Shown one piece after another: positions 41,523 to 50,344 of a stretch of 64,000 nt of DNA (its first letter is position 1; every line of letters begins with the position of its first letter). The notes beneath the pieces are model-generated. The model searched no databases. It saw nothing but the letters and a program-made list of their open reading frames with translations, and had not been told where the DNA came from. Source of the DNA: JAJDFU01 sp964640855. GTDB taxonomy: Bacteria; Bacteroidota; Bacteroidia; Chitinophagales; Saprospiraceae. The stretch covers positions 1 to 64,000 of the forward strand of contig CAZXIX010000002.1 in the NCBI GenBank assembly GCA_964640855.1, read 5' to 3'. A program made the translations under genes and the position numbers.

Positions 41523-42389
41523 CTAATTCAGGCTGGCCTCCTGTTCCTTGCGTTCTTCATCCCGTTCTACCCGTTGGGAAACCCAAATGCTGACCTCATA
41601 GAGGAAAAAGAGCGGGATCCCGATGAGTAATTGGGTGACGACATCCGGCGGGGTGATCAGGGCGGCCAGCAGCAAGATACCGATGATGGAATGACGACGG
41701 TACTTCCGCATATCCCGGGGAGAGATCAGCCCGATCTTGGTGAAAAAATAGACGAAAACCGGCAGTTCGAAGATCAGGCCCGCAGGCGCCGTGAACATGA
41801 TCATGTAGTTGATGAAGGAGTTCAACGTCGGCGAATTCTCAACGCCCGGGATGGTGTATCCGGCCAGGAATTGTACCGCAAAGGGGGCAATGATGAAATA
41901 GCCGAAAGCTACGCCCATGAAAAAGAGGAGGGAGCAAATGAATACGATCCCTCGGGCATAACGGCGCTCCTTGGCATAGAGGCCGGGTTTGATAAAACTC
42001 CAGAATTCCCAGAATACGTAGGGAAAAGCAAAGATCAGCCCGGCGATGAAGGATACCTTGATGCTGGTGATAAAAGCTTCACCGAAGCCGATGGCCTGCT
42101 TCCGGAATTCCGGAGGATAAAAACACATGCGGTCACCCAGCCCTGTAATCTCCGAAAGATTGCAGATCGCTTTATAAGATAGGAAGGTGTTGTGCGTGGG
42201 GCCGAAAATAATGGTTTCAAAAAACCAGTCCTTCACCACAAACAAACCGATCCCGACCGCCACGATAACGATCAGGGAGCGAATGATGTGTCTCCTGAGC
42301 TCCTCCAGGTGTTCGAAAAAACTCATTTCCTTTCCCTGAGCCAGCTGGTTTTCTTCCAACTGATCAACATCCATTTGGTCAAGCGGCAT
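41523..42389 (-). CDS. tatC: Twin-arginine translocase subunit TatC
   Basis: A 288-residue, six-helix inner-membrane protein that recognises twin-arginine signal peptides. The N-terminal FFEHLEELRRHIIRSLI is the conserved signal-peptide binding site, PxFRKQAIGFGEAFITSIKVSFIAGLIFAFPYVFWEFWSFIKPGL-type helices follow (FWEFWSFIKPGLYAKERRYA with the key Glu/Pro), and GLIFELPVFVYFFTK is typical. An N-terminal 20-residue extension and a loop with extra Cys are Bacteroidota features. The stop lies in the low-complexity repeat at 41501-41526. tatA is not adjacent. Confidence 0.95.
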   Translation of the reverse strand: MPLDQMDVDQLEENQLAQGKEMSFFEHLEELRRHIIRSLIVIVAVGIGLFVVKDWFFETIIFGPTHNTFLSYKAICNLSEITGLGDRMCFYPPEFRKQAIGFGEAFITSIKVSFIAGLIFAFPYVFWEFWSFIKPGLYAKERRYARGIVFICSLLFFMGVAFGYFIIAPFAVQFLAGYTIPGVENSPTLNSFINYMIMFTAPAGLIFELPVFVYFFTKIGLISPRDMRKYRRHSIIGILLLAALITPPDVVTQLLIGIPLFFLYEVSIWVSQRVERDEERKEQEASLN

Positions 42390-42527
42390 GGGACATATTG
42401 ACTTTGATCACACGTTTAAAACGAAAACACAAAATAAGGATTTTGCCAGGCCATTTATACAACGAAAATTTTCATCCGGCATTACGACTCCGGAAAGGCG
42501 AAAGTTAGGCATAGCCCGCAAAAAACT

Positions 42528-42535
42528 TACTTTTG
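42528..42535 (+). promoter_or_regulatory. -7 box upstream of the Ca2+/Na+ antiporter
   Basis: TACTTTTG is a perfect TAnnTTTG, 34 bases before the antiporter ATG. No clear TTG was found at the -33 position. Confidence 0.5.
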
Positions 42536-42569
42536 CAAGGCTTCTCGGGAGCCTATTGTTTCGAAAAAT

Positions 42570-43511
42570 ATGGAGCTACTGCTCAACATCGTCATTTTTC
42601 TGGTTGCCCTGACCACCCTGGTCAAAGGATCCGACTGGTTTGTGGATGCGGCTGAGAAGATCGGCGTATCCGTCGGGATGTCCCCCTTTTTGATCGGGGT
42701 CACCATCATCGCTTTCGGAACTTCCCTGCCGGAATTGGCAGCTTCCATTGCCTCCGTAGTCCAGGGGCAGTCGGAGGTGGTGATCAGTACAGTGGTCGGC
42801 TCCAATATCACCAACATCGCCTTGGTCCTGGGGCTCTCTGCCATGCTGGCCCGCAGCATTTCCCTGGAGTACAACGTCTGGCATATCGATATGCCATTTC
42901 TCTGGGGATCTGCCTTTCTGCTGTACATGGTGGTCCTGGATCAAAAGATCAATCCTTTCGAGGCATTCCTGCTCTTGCTGGGCCTCGTCGTATTCCTTTC
43001 CTACAGCGTGAGAGGAGAGGAGACCGACTCCAAAGTGGAAAAAGGAGCTCCGGCCAAATGGCGCACCTGGGGCGCCCTGGTGTTGCACGGCGCTTTGGTA
43101 TGGGCGGGCGCCCGATACACTATTCTTTCCCTGCAGACGATCTCCTCCACTATGGGCGTTCCGTCCGAGGTGATCGCCCTTTCCGCCGTGGCCCTGGGAA
43201 CATCCCTGCCGGAAGTATTGGTGTCCATCAGCGCCGCCCGCCGGGGCAAAGCAGCCATTGCCGTTGGCAATGTGCTGGGGTCCAATGTGTTCAATTCCTT
43301 TGTGGTGATCGGGATCCCGGCTTTCATCGGCGATCTGGTCATTCCGGATGCTATCATCGAGTTTTATCTGCCGCTGATGGTCTTAATGACCGTTCTCTTC
43401 GGGATCATGCTCAACAATAAAAAAGTATCTTTCTTCGAAGGGAGCATGCTCATGATCTTCTATCTTTATTTCCTCGGGCAGATGGTGTTGGAAACGCATT
43501 TTGAAGGCTGA
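42570..43511 (+). CDS. Calcium/sodium antiporter (YrbG-like, CaCA family)
   Basis: A 313-residue inner-membrane exchanger with ten helices in two inverted repeats. Each repeat has its alpha motif: FLIGVTIIAFGTSLPELAAS with VVGSNITNIALVLG, and VIALSAVALGTSLPEVLVS with NVLGSNVFNSFVVIG. The Glu in both GTSLPE motifs and the GSN motifs bind Ca2+/Na+ in this family. Length matches E. coli YrbG. It is a single gene with its own -7 box. Confidence 0.95.
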   Translation: MELLLNIVIFLVALTTLVKGSDWFVDAAEKIGVSVGMSPFLIGVTIIAFGTSLPELAASIASVVQGQSEVVISTVVGSNITNIALVLGLSAMLARSISLEYNVWHIDMPFLWGSAFLLYMVVLDQKINPFEAFLLLLGLVVFLSYSVRGEETDSKVEKGAPAKWRTWGALVLHGALVWAGARYTILSLQTISSTMGVPSEVIALSAVALGTSLPEVLVSISAARRGKAAIAVGNVLGSNVFNSFVVIGIPAFIGDLVIPDAIIEFYLPLMVLMTVLFGIMLNNKKVSFFEGSMLMIFYLYFLGQMVLETHFEG

Positions 43512-43652
43512 AGAAAGCAGAGCGGCGGTTCAGGACAAACCCGAAAGTGAGGTAGAGACTCGCACTTCATCGCAGGCCAGCCCGAACGCACACGCATACC
43601 GCCAAACCTCGGGTTTTGCGCTTTAATCCTTGGCCACTAAACTTTTACAAGC

Positions 43653-43961
43653 ATGTTTGGAGACTTGATGGGAAATATGGAGGAGCAGCAGAAGCAGCTC
43701 CAGGAAAAATTGGCACAGATCCAAATCGAAGACGAGATCCAGGATGGCGCCATCCGGGTAAAGGCCAATGCCAACCGGGAACTGGAATCCATCCATCTGG
43801 ATCCCGACTTCCTGAAGAACGCCGAGTCGGAAGAACTCGAAGATCTGCTCCTCGTGCTGATCAATCGCGTGTTGGAGAAGGCGGCCGATGTCCAGACGGA
43901 GGAAACCCAGAAATCTCTCAAGGATATGCTGCCTCCGGGATTTGACAGCCTTTTGGGTTGA
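43653..43961 (+). CDS. YbaB/EbfC-family nucleoid-associated protein
   Basis: A 102-residue dimeric DNA-binding protein. The N-terminal helix (MGNMEEQQKQLQEKLAQI) is followed by beta strands GAIRVKANANRELESIHLD, the conserved core of YbaB/EbfC. Usual partners dnaX and recR are absent here. It stands alone between the antiporter and a secreted protein. Start ATG 43653. Confidence 0.92.
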   Translation: MFGDLMGNMEEQQKQLQEKLAQIQIEDEIQDGAIRVKANANRELESIHLDPDFLKNAESEELEDLLLVLINRVLEKAADVQTEETQKSLKDMLPPGFDSLLG

Positions 43962-44015
43962 AATATCCTGCCCGCCCCTTCGTTACATAAGCCAAACGCG
44001 ATTTTGCCAGCTTTT

Positions 44016-45248
44016 ATGGATCGTTTTCTTTTCTGGGTATTCTTCATCCTGCCGCTGCTGAGTACAGCGCAGACCACGGCCGGACTGGTCTCCTACTTTG
44101 GTTTTGAGAACAATTCCCTGCAGGATGCGGTGGATATTCAAAATGAGATCGTGCCCCAGGGCAATCTGGAGTTCGATTGCGGCCTTGGGATGGAAGCATT
44201 GCGTTTGCCGGACGGGAGCGGAAGTTTTGGCCTGCTTACAGGCCCGGTGAACAACCGCTTCGGAACAGATGATTTTACGCTCAGTTTCCTGTTTTTTCCC
44301 GGAACTTCTCCCAACACCCAGATCCTCTTTTCCAAAAGGGATTCCCTTTGCTCGGAAGATAACGCCATCACCATCCGGTATCTACCCCAAAACGGGACCG
44401 TAGAGGCGGATCTGCGGGAGAACAGCAGCAAGAATCTGTCCTTCGCCGCCAATCTGCCTGCAGATAAATGCTGGTATCAGATAGCTCTGGTCCGACGCGC
44501 CAATCGGGTCCGGTTTCACATCAATGGCGAGCGTGTGGCCGAGGGCACTAACTCAACTCGTCTCGATCTGCGGAACAACGGGATTGCACACCTCGGCTAC
44601 ACCTTTTGCCCGCAAGTAGGCGAAGATCCCTTCTCGGGGCGTATCGACGAGCTCCGCGTTTACATCGATGACCTCAATGATTCTGAAGTCGCCAGTCTTT
44701 ACCTGCAACCGGATCGGATCCTCAATCCGGACAATCGCATTTTTCTGGGGCAAACCGTCGATGTCCAATTCGGGCCGAGCTGCGGAGATTCTTTCCTCTG
44801 GGACCCTACCGACGGGGTAGACGATCCCACCATACCGGATCCCAGCATCACGCCCACCGTCGATGGCCAGCTGAACTACGTGCTGCAAATCCAGGAAGCG
44901 GGTGAGACCTGTATCGCCCTCGACACGATGTTCATCAATGTGATCAATCCGGATGATCTGGACTGTAGCGAAATTTTCCTGCCGAGAGCCTTCACGCCCA
45001 ACGGTTCCGGACCGGTCGAAAACGAGACTTTCGGGATCAGCAATCCCTTTGCTGTCGAAGAACTGATCTCGCTGGAAATATTCGATCAGTGGGGAGGTCG
45101 GCTCTTCTCTACCGACGATCCCTTTGAGCGCTGGGACGGAAGGCTGAACGGCGACTTGCTGAATACGCAAAACGTGGTGTATCTTCTGCGCTGGCGTTGC
45201 GATGGGGAGGAATTGGTCCGAAGGGGAAGCATTTCCGTTTTGAAATAA
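44016..45248 (+). CDS. Secreted LamG-domain protein with type B (CHU_C) T9SS sorting domain
   Basis: A 410-residue exported protein. ATG 44016 gives a signal peptide (MDRFLFWVFFILPLLSTAQ); a TTG at 44004 is rejected. Residues about 22-225 are a LamG/concanavalin-like jelly roll (LVSYFGFENNSLQDAV, FTLSFLFFPGTSP, FSGRIDELRVYIDDLNDSEV). A short Ig-like linker precedes the C-terminal sorting domain (about 320-410): FLPRAFTPNGSGPVENETF, ISLEIFDQWGGRLFSTDDP, WDGRLNGD. Such type B domains target proteins through the type IX system to the cell surface. Probably a surface carbohydrate-binding protein. Confidence 0.9.
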   Translation: MDRFLFWVFFILPLLSTAQTTAGLVSYFGFENNSLQDAVDIQNEIVPQGNLEFDCGLGMEALRLPDGSGSFGLLTGPVNNRFGTDDFTLSFLFFPGTSPNTQILFSKRDSLCSEDNAITIRYLPQNGTVEADLRENSSKNLSFAANLPADKCWYQIALVRRANRVRFHINGERVAEGTNSTRLDLRNNGIAHLGYTFCPQVGEDPFSGRIDELRVYIDDLNDSEVASLYLQPDRILNPDNRIFLGQTVDVQFGPSCGDSFLWDPTDGVDDPTIPDPSITPTVDGQLNYVLQIQEAGETCIALDTMFINVINPDDLDCSEIFLPRAFTPNGSGPVENETFGISNPFAVEELISLEIFDQWGGRLFSTDDPFERWDGRLNGDLLNTQNVVYLLRWRCDGEELVRRGSISVLK

Positions 45249-45267
45249 AAAGGGGAGCGCGATAGCT

Positions 45268-45789
45268 TCAGGCCCTGCCGGGCGGGTATATCTTTTGGTC
45301 CAGCAACGTTTTCTGGTTGCAGAGTAATTGCTCGGCCATCTGGTAAAGGTCTTCAAAATGGACCATAAAAGCCTGCAAATCGGGACTGAGGGCTTTTTGA
45401 GATTTTTGCCGGTAATGACAGCAGGTGCGAATGGAATGCATCAGTTCTTCGGTCTGCTCCAATTGTTTCAACATCTCCCGAAAATATTCCTCCGGAAGGC
45501 GGCTGTTTTCATCGAAGGAATGAGAGGGCTCGTCCAAATTCGTCTCCCGGCTCAGGTCAGAATAAGTTAACTTATAGACTGAAATCCCGAAAAGACGGGC
45601 GAATTTGAGCAAGTTGCAAATTCTGGGTTCAGCCGTTCCATTCTCATAGGAAGCGATATTGCCACGATTCAAACCGATCCGGCGGGCCAGTTCCTCCTGG
45701 CTGAGCTTCAGTCGCTTTCTGAGTAGCCGGATATTCTGGTGCAAAAACATTTCCGGCTGATCTTTTCTCTGTGGTGTATGCTTCTCCAT
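45268..45789 (-). CDS. XRE-family transcriptional regulator
   Basis: A 173-residue protein. Residues 15-75 form a Cro/CI-type helix-turn-helix: LRKRLKLSQEELARRIGLNRGNIASYENG, followed by LLKFARLFGISVYKLTYSDL. The C-terminal 95 residues are helical, rich in Glu and Gln (EEYFREMLKQLEQTEELMH), with a CC pair and no known ligand domain. It is divergent from the ECF sigma gene and convergent with the LamG protein. Its target is unknown. Confidence 0.88.
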   Translation of the reverse strand: MEKHTPQRKDQPEMFLHQNIRLLRKRLKLSQEELARRIGLNRGNIASYENGTAEPRICNLLKFARLFGISVYKLTYSDLSRETNLDEPSHSFDENSRLPEEYFREMLKQLEQTEELMHSIRTCCHYRQKSQKALSPDLQAFMVHFEDLYQMAEQLLCNQKTLLDQKIYPPGRA

Positions 45790-46048
45790 CTTTTAAAGTG
45801 GCCTGCAATGGTTCAACGGAAAGAAGGGAGCTGACCCTCTATTATGCAGAACATCAGAAACAGATCCTTGGGTTTAATTCTGTTAACAAATTTAACAGTT
45901 TTGGCCTTTTTGTCCAACATAACTGTCCGGATTGCAACAGATGGAACCATTCCAACGGCTATTTTGTAAATATTATTTGCAATCTATTGTATATACACGT
46001 ATTTTCGTAAAAGAAAATAGCATTCCCTAATTTCAAAACCGGCTGAAA

Positions 46049-46573
46049 ATGATCATAGCACTGCAAAACCAGATACAGGAACAACTTGATACCATCAGCC
46101 ATTCCTTGCGTGCCTTCTCACTGAAACTGACCGGGAACAACGCAGACGCAGAGGATCTTTATCAGGATACAGCCCTGAGGATCATTACCAACGCGGATAA
46201 ATACCGGCAAGGCACCAACTTCAAGGCATGGGCGGTGACCATCATGCGAAATATTTTTATCAATAATTATCGCAAGAAGGTTCGTCGCAACCTGATTATC
46301 GACCAGACTCCCAACAACTATTACCTGAATTCCGGCGAAAAGGTCGTCGAGAACGAAGGGGAGGGCAACGTTACCTTCAACGAGTTGGTCAGCCTGGTCG
46401 ACCGGTTGCCGGAAGATTTTCGCAGACCTTTCATCATGGCCTATCAGGGCTATAAGTACGATGAAATTGCCGAAGAGCTCGATGCTCCTCTGGGCACCAT
46501 AAAAAGTCGAATTTTCTTCGCCCGCAAGAAGTTGCAGCAGATGTATGCCGAGCGGTTTCGGGAAAGAGCCTGA
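46049..46573 (+). CDS. ECF-family RNA polymerase sigma factor
   Basis: A 174-residue sigma-70 factor with region 2 (AFSLKLTGNNADAEDLYQDTALRII, then NFKAWAVTIMRNIFINNYRK) and region 4 (LPEDFRRPFIMAYQGYKYDEIAEEL, LGTIKSRIFFARKKL). No anti-sigma gene of the usual FecR or zinc-binding type follows; the next gene is a subtilase, separated by a strong terminator. The upstream region (45790-46048) is AT-rich. Regulon unknown. Confidence 0.93.
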   Translation: MIIALQNQIQEQLDTISHSLRAFSLKLTGNNADAEDLYQDTALRIITNADKYRQGTNFKAWAVTIMRNIFINNYRKKVRRNLIIDQTPNNYYLNSGEKVVENEGEGNVTFNELVSLVDRLPEDFRRPFIMAYQGYKYDEIAEELDAPLGTIKSRIFFARKKLQQMYAERFRERA

Positions 46574-46600
46574 TCGGGTTTAAACATTTTCTTAGGAGGG

Positions 46601-46633
46601 AGGCCGGGATTTTGTCCCGGCCTTTCTTATTTT
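46601..46633 (+). terminator. Rho-independent terminator of the sigma factor gene
   Basis: AGGCCGGGA (46601-46609) pairs perfectly with TCCCGGCCT (46615-46623) around the loop TTTTG, followed by TTCTTATTTT. It separates the sigma factor from the subtilase, whose ATG lies 33 bases later. Confidence 0.9.
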
Positions 46634-46665
46634 ACCGTTTCGGCCAAGCAATCGCTCCTGCACAC

Positions 46666-48534
46666 ATGGAAAAAATTACTCTGCAAACCGGAAAGGGACA
46701 GCTTCAGCTCAAAAAAAGTCGGAAGCTGGTTGGGCTCAAAACCACTAACCCGGAAAAGACCGTGGAAAGCCTTCCGGATGTCGCTGAGAAGTGGCTCCCG
46801 AGGCTGGGAGGGTTTTCGGTGGTCAGCCTGAATGTCGATGAGCAGGAGACGGATCGTAAACTGGATGAGCTTCGCCAGGACCCTGAGGTTTCGGTGGGTA
46901 CTCACGTTTATCTGGCGGGTGAACGCAACCGGCCCGTAGTTCCCACCGGAGAATTATACGTCGTATTCGAGAGCGGCGCCAGTCAGGAGGAGCAGGCCGT
47001 CGTTCTGGAGGAATACGGCCTAGAACTGGTAGAGCGCCGGTCGGATGAGGGCATCGTAGTCGCCGTTACCGCTCAATCCGGAAACCCGATCAAGGTAGCC
47101 CGCAAACTACAGGCCTTATCCATGGTCCGGTTTGCCGAGCCGGATCTGGATGCTCCCGTGGATTCTTACTTTCTCTCGCCCACCGACCATCTGATCGGCG
47201 AGCAGTGGCACCTGCATAATTCCGGCCAGGTCCGAGGGCGGAGCCATATGATGAAAGCCGGAGCCGACGCCCGTATCGTCGATGCCTGGAAACGGCTGGG
47301 CAATTTGGGGAGTAAAGAGGTCACACTGGCTGTGATCGATAATGGTTTCGACGTCGATCATCCGGATCTTAAGGATAAAATTACCCGCCCTTTTGACCTT
47401 TGGTCGGGCACTCCTTCGCTTCCGCAGGGGGACCCCCGATTCACCCACGGCACGCCCTGTGCCAGCGTGGCGCTCGCCTCTTCCAACGGCAAAGGGATCG
47501 TAGGGGTGGCGCCCAATGCCCGTTTCATGCCGGTCAACGGCACCTCCTTCGGGATCCGGGCTACGGAGCAAATGTTCGATTACTGTGTCCGCAACGGTGC
47601 CGATATCATCAGTTGCAGCTGGGGAACTACCGACCCGGCCTTCAAACCGAATGCCATCAAGGAAGCTGCCATCGCCCGGGCCGCCCGGCAAGGAAGGGGC
47701 GGCAAGGGTTGCGTTATTCTATTCGCCGCCGGCAACGAGAACCTGGAATACCTGAACTACTACGCCACCCACCGGGATGTGATTGCCGTGGGAGCCTGCA
47801 CCAGCCTCGATGACCATGCCTATTATTCCAACCGAGGGATGGAACTCGATCTGGTGGCCCCCTCCAACGGACATTGGCCGATGATAGCCGCACGGGCCTC
47901 CTGGGATCCCGGCGATACCCGAAACTCGGGTTCCTATCGTTATTGGCGCGATGGAGTCGACCGGGGAGGTTATTACAAGCATTTCGGAGGTACTTCCTGC
48001 GCAACTCCGGTCGTAGCAGGTATCGTGGCCCTCATGCTCAGCGCTCATCCGGAACTCACCGCCCGGGAAGTAAGGGAGATCCTGATCTCGACTGCCGATA
48101 AGATCGGCAACCCGGGAGAATACGTCAATGGCCATTCGCCCAAGTACGGTTACGGTCGTGTGAATGCGCACAAGGCCCTATCGGAAGTCATCCGGCGAAG
48201 AGATTACAATACAGGCGTGGGGACCATGCCTTCCGGAGAGGATGAATCCATAGGGATTTTCAAAGTAAGCGTGGAGAAAAAAAGTGCCAAAGGCTTCGCC
48301 ATCCAGACCGGCGTGTTCGGAGAATATGAAAATGTACTTCGGCAGTCGGAAAAAATGGAGCGACTTTTTGGAGAACCAGTCATGGTACAGGTTGTCCAGA
48401 AGGATGGGAAAGCCTTATACAGGGTGCTAGTGGGCCAAAAAGAATCCGAAAAGGAGGCCAAGGGGCTCCTGCACCGAATGATGCGCGCCGGAGTGCCCGG
48501 TTTGATCCGACCGCTTCAATTGAACAGGAGCTGA
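46666..48534 (+). CDS. Subtilisin-like (S8) serine protease with C-terminal SPOR domain
   Basis: A 622-residue protein from ATG 46666; an in-frame TTG at 46612 lies inside the terminator stem and is rejected. No signal peptide or membrane helix is present. Residues 1-180 are a propeptide-like region, with two alpha/beta units. The catalytic domain holds Asp in LAVIDNGFDVDHPD, His in HGTPCASVALAS and Ser in GGTSCATPVVAGIVALM. The last 80 residues (GFAIQTGVFGEYENVLRQ, YRVLVGQKESEKEAKGLL) form a SPOR fold, which normally binds denuded septal peptidoglycan. Either export is by an atypical route or the SPOR domain has another role. Confidence 0.9.
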   Translation: MEKITLQTGKGQLQLKKSRKLVGLKTTNPEKTVESLPDVAEKWLPRLGGFSVVSLNVDEQETDRKLDELRQDPEVSVGTHVYLAGERNRPVVPTGELYVVFESGASQEEQAVVLEEYGLELVERRSDEGIVVAVTAQSGNPIKVARKLQALSMVRFAEPDLDAPVDSYFLSPTDHLIGEQWHLHNSGQVRGRSHMMKAGADARIVDAWKRLGNLGSKEVTLAVIDNGFDVDHPDLKDKITRPFDLWSGTPSLPQGDPRFTHGTPCASVALASSNGKGIVGVAPNARFMPVNGTSFGIRATEQMFDYCVRNGADIISCSWGTTDPAFKPNAIKEAAIARAARQGRGGKGCVILFAAGNENLEYLNYYATHRDVIAVGACTSLDDHAYYSNRGMELDLVAPSNGHWPMIAARASWDPGDTRNSGSYRYWRDGVDRGGYYKHFGGTSCATPVVAGIVALMLSAHPELTAREVREILISTADKIGNPGEYVNGHSPKYGYGRVNAHKALSEVIRRRDYNTGVGTMPSGEDESIGIFKVSVEKKSAKGFAIQTGVFGEYENVLRQSEKMERLFGEPVMVQVVQKDGKALYRVLVGQKESEKEAKGLLHRMMRAGVPGLIRPLQLNRS

Positions 48535-48537
48535 TCC

Positions 48538-49260
48538 TTACCAGGTCCAGTCGCTATTGGAACGTCGTTCCTCCAACTCTCGCTCTTTTCTCGTTTTCTG
48601 AAAAGTATCCTCATCCAGGAAGGAACGAGGCTCTTCTTCGGGTTCTACTTCCCAGGAATAGGGTTGCCGTTTTTCCTTGCTTTTATCTTTGTACCAGAAG
48701 GCCGCGAATATCCCGGCCAGCGCGCCCAGAAGGTGGCTTTCCCAGGAAATTCCGTCTTGGGTCGGTAGTATACCCAGGAAAAGGGACCCATAGTAGAAGA
48801 GTACGACCAGAGCCAGGGCTATGCTCTTGATGCTCCGCTGGAAAAGGCCCATCCAGAACACAAAAGCTACCAATCCGTAAACCAGTCCGCTTGCTCCAAT
48901 GTGAAAGACCGGCCGGGCAAACAACCAGACCGATAAGCCGGAAAGAAAATAGATCATCCAAAAGGCTTGCTTGGCCACGCGGCTGTAAAAAAAGAATACA
49001 ATGGCGCTGAGAACCACAAAGGGGATCGTATTCGACAGCAAATGCCCCCAACCTCCGTGTATCAGAGGGGAAAGCAGCACACCGCGCAGACCGATGATCG
49101 TTCGGGGAAATACCCCAAACTGCCCCAGGGGCATGATGGGCAACACCCATTGAACGACTTGCACCACCCACATCAGAACAAGCAGGTAGATCGGGATCTT
49201 GAGCCCCTGAAAGACAGATGATTTCTTGTGTTCTTCCAAAAGTCGGATTGTGATGATCAA
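48538..49260 (-). CDS. Rhomboid-family intramembrane serine protease
   Basis: A 240-residue membrane protein with six helices. The catalytic Ser lies in HIGASGLVYGL (GxSG), the His in SHLLGALAGIFAAF, and the oxyanion region is IHGGWGHLLSNTIPF. The C-terminal 45 residues are charged and cytoplasmic. No ATG precedes the first helix: an in-frame stop at 49282-49284 leaves TTG 49260 as the likely start. Substrate unknown. It is convergent with the S8 protease, only 3 bases apart. Confidence 0.92.
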   Translation of the reverse strand: MIITIRLLEEHKKSSVFQGLKIPIYLLVLMWVVQVVQWVLPIMPLGQFGVFPRTIIGLRGVLLSPLIHGGWGHLLSNTIPFVVLSAIVFFFYSRVAKQAFWMIYFLSGLSVWLFARPVFHIGASGLVYGLVAFVFWMGLFQRSIKSIALALVVLFYYGSLFLGILPTQDGISWESHLLGALAGIFAAFWYKDKSKEKRQPYSWEVEPEEEPRSFLDEDTFQKTRKERELEERRSNSDWTW

Positions 49261-49343
49261 TCGGGTACCCGGATAACTGTTTCAGGCACTCCTCTATTTC
49301 CCTTATTTCTGTGAATCAGACGAAAGGCCGGCCGGTTTGGTAT

Positions 49344-50318
49344 TTACCTCAATATGTTAACCAGATCAAGCAACTTAGGGTTGATATCCTGATGGTGTTT
49401 TATGGCCTGGTCGAAGGGAGTGAACACGATTTCCCCGTCAACGATACCCACCATTTCCCCTTTTCGGCCCTCTATCAGGGCATTCACTGCCTCCAGCCCC
49501 ATGCGGCTGGCTCGGACGCGCTCCATGCAAGTAGGTCGTCCTCCCCTTTGAATGTGCCCCAATATCGTAACCTTGATGTCGCAGACGCGCCGGATTCTTT
49601 TCTTGACCTCCTCCGCGATGGTAAAGGCTCCACCGGCGTCATCCCCTTCGGCCACGATCACAATGCTCGAATTCTTCTTGTTCTCGAATCCGTCCTCCAG
49701 GGTTTGGGTTAGTTGGTCCAGGTCCGTTTTGCTTTCCGGGATCAGGACGGCCTCTGCTCCGCAGGCAATGGCGGAACTCAAGGCAATGAAGCCGGCATCC
49801 CGCCCCATCACTTCGACAAAGAAAAGACGGTCGTGTGCGTTGGCCGTGTCTTTAATGTTGTCGATGGCGTTCATGGCGGTGTTGATCGCCGTATCAAAGC
49901 CAATGGTGAAATCGGTACCGTACAAATCGTTATCGATCGTGCCTGGGCAGCCCATGATGTTCAGGTCGGGATATTCTTCCAGAAAAATCCGGGCTCCGGT
50001 GAAAGTCCCGTCTCCTCCGATGGCTACCAGGCTGTCGATACCTGCCTTTTTGAGGTTCTCGTAGGCTTTCGCCCTGCCTTCAGTTGTGCGGAACATTTCG
50101 CTGCGAGCCGAACGCAGGATGGTGCCTCCTTGCTGGATGATGCCGCTCACGGAGTGGGAGTTCATCTTTTTGAAGTCGGCATCGATCATCCCCTGGTAAC
50201 CTCGCATGATACCGACCACCTCCGACCCATGCGCCAGGGCCGTGCGCACAGCGGCGCGTATGCAGGCATTCATACCGGGAGAATCCCCACCCGAAGTAAA
50301 GATTCCAACATTTTTCAT
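49344..50318 (-). CDS. pfkA: 6-phosphofructokinase
   Basis: A 324-residue ATP-dependent PfkA that phosphorylates fructose-6-phosphate in glycolysis. It begins KNVGIFTSGGDSPGMNACIRAAVR, with GGDGTF (ATP site), GCPGTIDNDLYGTDFTIGFDTA (catalytic Asp in TIDND), EVMGRDAGFIAL and HIQRGGRPTCMERV. The Gly-rich ATP loop GGDGT marks the ATP rather than the PPi type. It lies 26 bases downstream of a hypothetical gene in the same transcript. Start ATG 50318. Confidence 0.97.
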   Translation of the reverse strand: MKNVGIFTSGGDSPGMNACIRAAVRTALAHGSEVVGIMRGYQGMIDADFKKMNSHSVSGIIQQGGTILRSARSEMFRTTEGRAKAYENLKKAGIDSLVAIGGDGTFTGARIFLEEYPDLNIMGCPGTIDNDLYGTDFTIGFDTAINTAMNAIDNIKDTANAHDRLFFVEVMGRDAGFIALSSAIACGAEAVLIPESKTDLDQLTQTLEDGFENKKNSSIVIVAEGDDAGGAFTIAEEVKKRIRRVCDIKVTILGHIQRGGRPTCMERVRASRMGLEAVNALIEGRKGEMVGIVDGEIVFTPFDQAIKHHQDINPKLLDLVNILR

Positions 50319-50344
50319 TGCTGTGAATGTTTTGGGTTTGCTAA

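Noticed and set aside
43552..43617. AAACCCGA / TCGGGTTT inverted repeat between the antiporter and ybaB
   Set aside because: The loop is about 50 bases and the stem short; not convincing as a terminator or riboswitch.
45790..46048. Possible horizontally acquired AT-rich stretch before the sigma factor
   Set aside because: The higher AT content is limited to the intergenic region; the flanking genes have normal codon use and no mobile element borders were found.
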